NCBI RefSeq assembly: GCF_037893015.1
Contig: NC_133660.1
Span: 162,744,937-162,808,936, forward strand
DNA length: 64,000 nucleotides
Origin: Macrotis lagotis
Lineage: Eukaryota; Chordata; Mammalia; Peramelemorphia; Peramelidae
Direction: 5' to 3'
Below, in pieces: positions 59,301-64,000 of this stretch. The notes beneath the pieces were generated by a model that was not told the DNA's origin, ran no database searches, and saw only the letters and a program-made list of their open reading frames with translations. The first letter of the stretch is position 1. Every line of letters begins with the position of its first letter. A program made the translations under genes and the position numbers.

Positions 59301-62300
59301 CTGTCCATGGTAAGACATCTATCCCCTTAAATCAATTGAATCTTTTCCAAAAAAAGCCTGTGGCTTTTGTTGGCCTTTGTCTCTACTGGCAAGTCATTAT
59401 ATGCTTTCAAGATCGTTCCAATCCTATTAGTGCTGTCTAAATCAGTGATCTCATAGAACATCATGTTACATGCTCTCGACTTATGTTTATAGATTCTTGC
59501 CTTGCTGCAATCTTGTGATGACTAGTTCCTGAAAACTAGAACTTAAACAAATTTATATTGACTAAAACACCTTGACTGCTTGACTGTGGGTTAACTGGAT
59601 AGAACCGTGATGTATGCACTCTAGACCTGTCTTTTGCTTCTGACAGGGCTGCTCAGACTAACATATACTTGACTTTTCATGGGAGTTAAAAAAAATGAAA
59701 CCAAAACAGCCTACTCCAACTAATTGACATTTAAATCTCTTGTTGTGTTGTGAATGATGAGAGTTTTCAATTGTTCCCACAATTGCTTTCTTGCAGAAAA
59801 GCCTTTTGTTGCCTTTCATAGTACAATGGAATCTTTGGTGGAAGCCAAGTTGGGTGAACGAGTCAGAATCCCTGTGAAGTATGTGGGCTATCCACAGCCC
59901 GAAATAAAGTGGTAAATATTAGAAGTCAACACCAAGAATTATTTTCTATAAAGGCCACCTGTTATCACATACTAAGGATGCTGGGGTTTGTTTGGGTTAT
60001 TTCCCCCTTGTAGGTACAAAAATGGAAAAGCCATTGAAAGTAATCATACAATTAAAGTTGGCCATACTCTGACAATTACAGAAGCAAGTGAAAAAGATGC
60101 AGGAAACTACACAGTTCTCCTCACCAATCCCATCACAAAGGCAAGACAGAGCCATATGGTCTCTCTGGTGGTGAATGGTAAGTCTGAGAGTTTTGATTTC
60201 TCTCTTCTTACTTGAAAATTATTGTAATGAACCTTTTAAGTCAGATCCCTCCTTTCCTCTGCCATCCTTTCCATAGACTGTTTCTCAGTAGATACTTGAT
60301 AAATGCTTATTGGCTGTCTCATTGACTTCTCTCATGTACCAATCTACATCTAGGAAAGATCAAGTGTGCTGAATTAAGAGTGATTTAGCTTAGTGAATAA
60401 TAAGGAGGAATGCATATTGATTATATTTAAATCAGTTTCTAAATCAGAATAAAGAAATAATCATTTGAGACTGTAAAACTCTGCAAATACTCAAAATGGC
60501 ATTTGACAGCATGGTGAGAAGAAGGAATTAAATGTGTGATGGTAGGGTTAAGGGGAAGGTTATACTCTCCTTTTGAATTTACTGAATACTTTTTGATCAT
60601 CTGTCTTGCTATTGGCCATCCTGGCAATGATTTGCATTACCAAAGGTTTCACAAGTTGGCATAACCACATTAAGTTCAGTGTAAATCATTTCTTTGTCAA
60701 GAGTTACTTTGAGTTTATAGAAAAGAGAGAGAAGTTGAATTTTATTTGAGGATGTGGTATTTTCTGTCTTCATTCCCCTGGCATTATAAATCTGAATTAC
60801 AGAATTCTCCCAACATTCTAATCCACCCTTCGCATCCTTCCTGTTGCCCTCAGTCCGTCTGTTATGTTGTGGTTCTGCTGGAAAAACCAGCTTCTTGGAG
60901 TTTTCTAAGTTAATATATCTCCTATAGCCTTGGGGTTTTTAGGTTACATCAGTTGGTCAGATGACAATGTCATAAATGTGAAGACTATAGAGACAGGGTA
61001 GATAGATAGGAAATCCTGTGATCTTAGGAGGTTATGGCAAAGAAGATAGGAAAGCCTAGTGGTCTTCCATATCAACAGGAAGATGGGGAGATGGACAGTG
61101 AATAAAGTTATACTATCAGTAGTATGCAGAAAATAACCTGTCAAAGAGGGGAAATTGAAATAGTTTAAAATTTTGGATTGGTAATAATAGACAAAGTATT
61201 TCTCACTAGGACTTCTATCTGAAGAAAAGCATCAGTCATGGGGAAGTAGATAAGGATGAGGATGGTACATTATGCTTATGTAATGCTTTCTAGCTGTCAG
61301 TTTGTCACACCCTTTATCTCATTTAATTCTCCCAAAAACCTTGTGAAATAATCAGGGCAAGGATCCTTATCCTCCTCATTTTACAAATAAGAAAACTGGG
61401 ACACAATGAGTTAAATAGCTGTTCTGCATCCAGAACCATCTCCAATCATCCTAATTCATATCTGGTCACTGGATTCAGATGATTCTGGAGAAGAAAGTGA
61501 GACTGAAAAAAAATTAAAAAAAACAAAAAAAGAAAGTAAGGCTGGTGACTTAGCCCAGCACCTTCTCACTCAAATCCAATTTACTTGCATGTCATGGCAT
61601 CACCTCCCTGATGTTATAGTTTCCTTCAAGAACAAAGGACAAATAACAATTGTTAATTGTTCTTCTCAACCAGAACCCAGAAGAGTTCTGTTGCCCACAT
61701 CTTAGACCACGTGTGGAAATAATTTTATCTATACATATAAAATAAATATATAAATATACATACATGTATGCACACACATGTATAAATTTGCACAAATCAA
61801 TCAACTCATCTATTCCCAATTCCCTTATTCGGTCAGAGTCCCATAAGACTTAGTGCAGCTTTAAGTTTTAATTAACTTCAGAAGTATAAGAGCTGCACAT
61901 TTACAAAAAAAACATTTTGAAAGGCTGTTTGCTTGCATTTTAATATAGTATTATATTTCTCACTAAAATTCAAAATAACCTCCATCTTGTGCCGTAAATT
62001 ACTCTAGGTCAGAGGTATCAAATGCAGCCCACAATACTTTAAAGGGTAGACCAAACTAGATTAAAATATAATTGAGAAATATTTAGCAAAACAAATAAAA
62101 ATATAGAAGCTATAGATAATATGTGATTTTCTAAATCAATATGTGGCCACCAGAATATTTATGTATGACTTAGCCCGTCCCCTTTTCTATTTGAGTTTGA
62201 CTTAAATTAAAATTTAAACTAAAAATGAAAGCAAAATTTATTCAAAATTCACAAAACCAAGTAAATGCAAAAAACCCTTAAATTTTTAAGAGATATTTTT

Positions 62301-63832
62301 GGAAGCTTGCCACATTTATACTTCTTTAATAATTAAATCTTAGAACAACATTGACATTTGAGAGATGTGATATGAAGGCTGTTAAGGGCTGTTAAGGGAT
62401 TTCCTGAAATTGTCTTTTTGAGTTGTGTTTCTGGAAAATATGGCAACTCAAAAAGACAAGCTCAGGTGACCTCTTAATAATCTTTATCAGGGTAAAATTG
62501 ACCACCTTTTGTGGGAAATAAAGTAGTCATCAGTTCCTTCAGACCTCTTCTTTGTCTTACTAAGGATTCTGGTGACATGAGTTTTCTTCCTCTCTAGTTC
62601 CACCTCAGATTGGTGAGAAATCTCTAATTGCCCCCTTGGATTCCTACCACTATGGCTCAATGCAGACTCTGACGTGCACAGTTTATGCTGTTCCTCCACC
62701 ATTCCATATCCATTGGTATTGGCAGTTGGAAGAAGCATGCACTTATAACCCTGCGTAAGTACAATCCCCTAGCCACCTGATTGTCCTTTGACTTTGTGGT
62801 TTCCTTGTCTAAAATTTCCCCCTCCTAGCAGCTGGAAGGTTTGCAGTAGATCTGTTTTGCTTAGTCACTGAGCCTAGGTTCCCTCTACCTTTCCCTGTTC
62901 AGTGTACTTTACTAATTGCCTTTGTTTACTGTAGTCCACTTTGGGGTCGGCTGGCCCTCTGACTCTCTGGGAAAGTTAAAGTCTATCCTTCTCTCTTTTT
63001 TTAGGTCATTCTAGTTGCATAGTGGCTAGAGACTTCTTTACCAAACACAGGATATTTTTTATTTATGCTCATTGTTAAACTATTTCTCCTTATGCCAATA
63101 AGTTGCTGCATATGATGCCTCTTCTTATCTGTGAGAAAGCCCATCTCCCAGAGGAAGTCTGCTGATTGATATTAGGGAATGATGGAAAGAGCTCCAGCTC
63201 TCAATGCCTGAAGCCTTGCTTATCAGGCTCCAACACAAGGCCAGACATCCTTAGGGAAAAAACCCCCCAACAACCTCTACCACCACCCTAAGTCTTCCAC
63301 TTCCTGTTGTTGTTTTTAAAATGACTACCACTAGCTTCTTCCTCAGCTGCTTGATCATTTCCTACATAAAGGCTACTGTCCTCAAGAAATTCCTATAAGG
63401 AGCCCGGTGGTTTTCAGTCTCCCTGCCTTCCTTTGAACTAAATTAACTTGAATTGTCCAGTCTCTGCAATTTATGAATGAAGGTTTGTTCCCAAAATAGC
63501 AGCTTCCCTCCAGTATCCTGAATGGATCGACCTCAGCCGAATTGCTAGAACACTTTCCTCCAGTTCTGGAAGTCTGATTTCTATTTGGCACAAAGATCTT
63601 GGAATATGATGAGATCCATTTAAAATGTTTCTAGGAACATGCCAACCAACCTCTTTTTTTCCTTCCTGTCCATGGATCACAGTTTAACCTAATTTTTGTC
63701 TTTCACAGGCAAGCTGGCTTCGTGACAGACCCCTACACCTGTAAGGAATGGAAAAACATGGAGGATCTAAATGGGGGAAATCCTATTGAAATAATCAAGA
63801 ATCAATATGTCACAATTGATGAAAAAAACAAA
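46858..63832 (+). CDS. KDR: KDR (VEGFR2/FLK1), coding exons 1-11, gene continues past the window
   Basis: KDR is the main signalling receptor for VEGF-A in endothelium: a plasma-membrane class V receptor tyrosine kinase with seven extracellular Ig domains. Eleven exons join without frame break: 46858-46921, 50840-50933, 52740-52936, 57254-57393, 57612-57780, 58156-58295, 59147-59309, 59797-59911, 60014-60177, 62598-62754 and 63709-63832 (1527 nt, 509 codons). Hallmarks include [79 protein letters not shown] and IHWYWQLEE, which I recognise from human KDR rather than FLT1, FLT4, KIT or PDGFRA. Domain cysteine pairs are visible: C52/C102 (D1, plus C78/C84), C152/C202 (D2), C248/C304 (D3), none in D4 as in the family, C442 plus C463/C479 in D5. 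Eight N-glycosylation sequons are present (N45, N95, N145, N160, N247, N315, N371, N392). Transmembrane and kinase exons are outside the window. No stop or frameshift was seen, so the gene looks intact. Confidence 0.97.
47108..47465 (-). mobile_element. MIR/CORE-type SINE remnant in the CpG island part of KDR intron 1
   Basis: The pattern caacaacaa, then agcgcttcaaagttttcaaagc, then gagctaggtgccacag, gaggctgagagag, agtgtccgaacccaggtcttct is the reverse orientation of a marsupial MIR-type element. A second fragment with the same tail follows (47370-47465). The copy is old and GC-enriched, in keeping with its island location. Confidence 0.65.
48130..48181. promoter_or_regulatory. Candidate enhancer motif cluster in KDR intron 1
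   Basis: A forkhead-type tgtttac (about 48136-48142), an E-box CAGCTG (48164-48169) and a GATA-type TTATCT (48176-48181) lie within about 50 bp, in non-repetitive DNA just downstream of the CpG island. These are the site classes of the known endothelial intron 1 enhancer. Short motifs occur by chance often, and the E-box/GATA orientation is not the classic composite. Confidence 0.3.
48382..48396. repeat. 15-base C homopolymer in KDR intron 1
   Basis: An uninterrupted run of 15 C, so the minus strand can form G-quadruplex-like structures; the run is a likely indel and sequencing hot spot. Confidence 0.9.
49786..49860. promoter_or_regulatory. Candidate GATA/E-box/forkhead cluster in KDR intron 1
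   Basis: AGATAAG (49786-49792) overlaps a second GATA core. An E-box CACATG and a forkhead-like gataaaca (49853-49860) follow within 75 bp. No repeat family is recognised here. Suggestive only. Confidence 0.25.
50840..50933 (+). CDS. KDR: KDR exon 2: start of Ig domain 1
   Basis: A pyrimidine-rich acceptor (ctctctctccag) opens the exon and a gtaagg donor closes it in phase 2. It encodes residues 22-53, including [17 protein letters not shown], which matches the human D1 start closely. C52 is the first canonical cysteine of Ig domain 1, and N45 is in an N-S-S sequon. Confidence 0.95.
50934..52739 (+). other. KDR: KDR intron 2
   Basis: This 1.8 kb intron carries one young tRNA-derived SINE (51470-51614). 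The rest shows no recognised element apart from weak MIR-like text at 52310-52390. Confidence 0.9.
51470..51614 (+). mobile_element. Marsupial tRNA-derived SINE in KDR intron 2
   Basis: A near-consensus copy (ggggtggctaggtgg ... ttaataattacctagct ... cctaaaaaaaa) in the same orientation as KDR. It is flanked by an imperfect target-site duplication, tgtctcttca on the left and agtctcttca on the right. Confidence 0.85.
52740..52936 (+). CDS. KDR: KDR exon 3: remainder of Ig domain 1
   Basis: The exon is 197 nt, with acceptor ttcctcag and donor gtaagt, and ends in phase 1. It encodes residues 53-119 with DLDWLWP, the extra D1 cysteine pair C78/C84 (DCWDGLFCK), and the closing TYKC motif (C102). 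The VIGNDTG segment is nearly unchanged from human. Confidence 0.96.
53292..53335. repeat. (GT)n microsatellite, KDR intron 3
   Basis: About 22 uninterrupted GT units. Confidence 0.95.
53545..53705 (-). mobile_element. MIR-type SINE remnant, KDR intron 3
   Basis: The text cattttacagataagaaaactgag followed later by gaatttgaacccaagtcctt is the reverse-orientation signature of MIR elements. Confidence 0.65.
55690..56010. repeat. (AAAGG)n pentanucleotide tract, KDR intron 3
   Basis: About 60 AAAGG units over roughly 300 bp, almost pure. There is one 4 bp unit near 55775 and purine-rich variants at both ends (55681-55708, 56009-56090). All purines lie on the + strand, in the sense direction of KDR. 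The open frames across it only encode pentapeptide repeats and are not genes. Confidence 0.97.
56100..56265 (+). mobile_element. MIR-type SINE remnant, KDR intron 3
   Basis: Reads ctagctgtgtggtacagctctggagtcag, then gctggatttcattttc and ggagttggactgg, the forward MIR order. Confidence 0.6.
56688..56760. repeat. TG/TACA mixed microsatellite, KDR intron 3
   Basis: Alternating tgtgtg, tacacacatacata and tgtgtg blocks; the outer blocks are partly self-complementary with the centre. Confidence 0.85.
57254..57393 (+). CDS. KDR: KDR exon 4: first half of ligand-binding Ig domain 2
   Basis: The exon is 140 nt, acceptor tttctttag, donor gtaagt, phase 0 end. It encodes residues 119-165, including [18 protein letters not shown] (C152) and SNLNVS. 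Two differences from human KDR as I recall it: three added residues (LDK, 122-124) just after DYR in the D1-D2 linker, and Tyr164 where human has an unpaired-looking Cys in the SLCA motif. Domain 2 is the main VEGF contact domain in this family. Confidence 0.95.
57394..58155 (+). other. KDR: KDR introns 4 and 5 (either side of exon 5)
   Basis: Intron 4 (57394-57611) is 218 bp and intron 5 (57781-58155) is 375 bp. Intron 5 holds a reversed MIR fragment (about 57850-57965: cattttacagatgagaaaact). Nothing else is recognised. Confidence 0.85.
57612..57780 (+). CDS. KDR: KDR exon 5: second half of Ig domain 2
   Basis: The exon is 169 nt (same length as human), acceptor ttcccccag, donor gtaaga, phase 1 end. 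It encodes residues 166-222 with [22 protein letters not shown] and [15 protein letters not shown]202 pairs with C152. It is one of the most conserved stretches in the window, as expected for the VEGF-binding domain. The preceding intron is only 218 bp. Confidence 0.97.
58156..58295 (+). CDS. KDR: KDR exon 6: first half of Ig domain 3
   Basis: The exon is 140 nt (human length), acceptor ccctttag, donor gtaatg (a weaker +5 than neighbours), phase 0 end. It encodes residues 222-268 with [14 protein letters not shown] (C248), TARTELNV and DFHWEYPS. Domain 3 contributes to VEGF-A affinity in the known receptor. Confidence 0.96.
58296..59146 (+). other. KDR: KDR intron 6
   Basis: An 851 bp intron whose last third (58900-59122) is an old interspersed repeat also seen at 33185-33365. 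The acceptor pyrimidine tract begins directly after it. Confidence 0.85.
58900..59122 (+). mobile_element. Unclassified old interspersed repeat next to KDR exon 7
   Basis: Shared blocks with 33185-33365 in the same order: gttaaa.tttcag, acctcagaaat, tttgattta.tgtttt, gacttaagaaaat, gagc.ggctgttt/agccagttgtt, and catttaccaacat/gtttaccagcaca. Two diverged copies in unrelated places argue for a dispersed element, perhaps a DNA transposon relic. I cannot name the family. Confidence 0.55.
59147..59309 (+). CDS. KDR: KDR exon 7: second half of Ig domain 3, shortened at its 5' end
   Basis: The exon is 163 nt, acceptor ctcttttcag, donor gtaaga, phase 1 end. It encodes residues 269-323 with [26 protein letters not shown] and [11 protein letters not shown]304 closes the domain 3 disulfide. 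Human exon 7 as I recall it is 178 nt and begins HQHKKLVNRDLK. Here only ADI precedes RDLK, a net loss of five codons exactly at the acceptor. Using the 15 bases upstream as coding would read through the polypyrimidine tract, so the short form is the best model. An old interspersed repeat runs up to about 25 bases before this acceptor. Confidence 0.92.
59310..60013 (+). other. KDR: KDR introns 7 and 8 (either side of exon 8)
   Basis: Intron 7 (59310-59796, 487 bp) and intron 8 (59912-60013, 102 bp) show no recognised repeats. Confidence 0.85.
59797..59911 (+). CDS. KDR: KDR exon 8: first half of Ig domain 4
   Basis: The exon is 115 nt (human length), acceptor ttcttgcag, donor gtaaat, phase 2 end. 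It encodes residues 323-361: [30 protein letters not shown] and PEIKW. As in the family, domain 4 lacks the usual Ig disulfide; no cysteine is present in exons 8-9. Domain 4 mediates receptor-receptor contacts in the dimer. Confidence 0.96.
60014..60177 (+). CDS. KDR: KDR exon 9: second half of Ig domain 4
   Basis: The exon is 164 nt (human length), acceptor ccccttgtag, donor gtaagt, phase 1 end. It encodes residues 361-416: [20 protein letters not shown] and NYTVLLTNP. The preceding intron is only 102 bp, the shortest in the visible part of the gene. Two sequons (N371, N392) match human positions. Confidence 0.96.
61422..61650 (+). mobile_element. Long marsupial SINE 3' region, KDR intron 9
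   Basis: The text ccagaaccatctccaatcatcc, atctggtcactgg, gaggctggtgacttagc-type and catggcatcacctccctgatg matches the 3' part of the element at 201-490. An A-rich run at 61506-61532 interrupts it. Confidence 0.7.
62010..62202 (+). mobile_element. hAT-like nonautonomous DNA transposon relic, KDR intron 9
   Basis: It begins cagaggtatcaaatgcagccc and ends ctatttgagtttgac, compatible with hAT-type short inverted termini. Internal text attaaaatataattgagaaatatttagcaaaa matches the element split at 38071-38890. Confidence 0.6.
62410..62459. repeat. Perfect 16 bp inverted repeat (18 nt loop), KDR intron 9
   Basis: The left arm ttgtctttttgagttg (62410-62425) is exactly complementary to the right arm caactcaaaaagacaa (62444-62459). 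A 10 bp tandem duplication (ggctgttaag, 62377-62396) sits just upstream. Confidence 0.9.
62598..62754 (+). CDS. KDR: KDR exon 10: start of Ig domain 5
   Basis: The exon is 157 nt (human length), acceptor tcctctctag, donor gtaagt, phase 2 end. It encodes residues 416-468: [24 protein letters not shown] and [12 protein letters not shown]442 is the first domain 5 cysteine. Confidence 0.96.
62755..63708 (+). other. KDR: KDR intron 10
   Basis: 954 bp without a recognised repeat or gene. Confidence 0.88.
63709..63832 (+). CDS. KDR: KDR exon 11: middle of Ig domain 5
   Basis: The exon is 124 nt (human length), acceptor gtctttcacag, donor gtaagt, phase 0 end. It encodes residues 468-509: [21 protein letters not shown] and DEKNK. 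C479 likely pairs with C463 as an extra domain 5 disulfide. The sequon begun by N508 would be completed by exon 12. Intron 11 starts at 63833 and runs out of the window. Confidence 0.95.
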
Positions 63833-64000
63833 GTAAGTTGAAAATACTTGGACACGAGTAGGGTTTGGTGTTTTTTTTTCATTGAACTCAACTCACCACA
63901 TGTACAACATTCTTCTAGGGAATTCAAAGACAAAAACAATTTGTTGCCATCCTCCTGTATTTTATATTCTACTGAATGAACATTGTAACAGTGATGTGTA
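63833..64000 (+). other. KDR: Start of KDR intron 11
   Basis: Begins with a consensus gtaagt donor; continues out of the window. Confidence 0.85.

Larger units (their letters stand above)
60178..62597 (+). other. KDR: KDR intron 9
   Basis: This 2.4 kb intron contains an L2-like scrap (60245-60325), a reversed MIR (61255-61420), a long forward SINE (61422-61650), a hAT-like DNA transposon relic (62010-62202) and a strong inverted repeat 139 bp before exon 10. Confidence 0.88.

Overview
The window is vertebrate nuclear DNA from a marsupial, probably an Australian (australidelphian, perhaps dasyurid-like) species. The main evidence is at least nine near-consensus copies of a roughly 150 bp tRNA-derived SINE of marsupial type. 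Each has the body 'ggctaggtggcgcagtgg', then 'ttaataattacctagctg', then 'ccttgcaaaaa'. MIR/CORE-SINE copies, L2 3' ends and marsupial-type L1 3' ends are also abundant. The species call is inference from repeat families I recognise, not from a database search.

Layout. Positions 1-46,000 are gene-free, AT-rich intergenic DNA made of nested repeats and microsatellites. They contain one assembly gap (100 Ns, 3192-3291). A 3.2 kb segment occurs twice (1-3191 and 17650-20844) at about 99.5% identity, and one copy stops exactly at the gap; this looks more like a haplotype or assembly duplication than biology. A GC-rich CpG island with GC boxes and no TATA box lies at about 46250-48080. It contains the promoter, 5' UTR and first exon of the only gene I can support.

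That gene is KDR (VEGFR2/FLK1), the receptor tyrosine kinase for VEGF that drives endothelial specification and angiogenesis. Its first 11 coding exons lie on the + strand from 46858 to 63832, all with AG/GT splice sites and continuous phase. Together they encode residues 1-509: a signal peptide, Ig domains 1-4 and most of Ig domain 5. The remaining exons (transmembrane segment and kinase) lie beyond the right edge. Relative to my recollection of human KDR, exon 4 is 3 codons longer, exon 7 is 5 codons shorter at its 5' end, and a cysteine in domain 2 is replaced by tyrosine.

No RNA gene, CRISPR array, virus-like gene or second protein-coding gene is supported. I found no undescribed biological system. 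The most useful observations are the duplication ending at the gap, an old repeat that runs up to the acceptor of the shortened exon 7, a 16 bp perfect hairpin in intron 9, a triplicated 15 bp repeat just before the start codon, a 300 bp (AAAGG)n tract in intron 3, and a dated stack of transposon insertions at 38071-38890.
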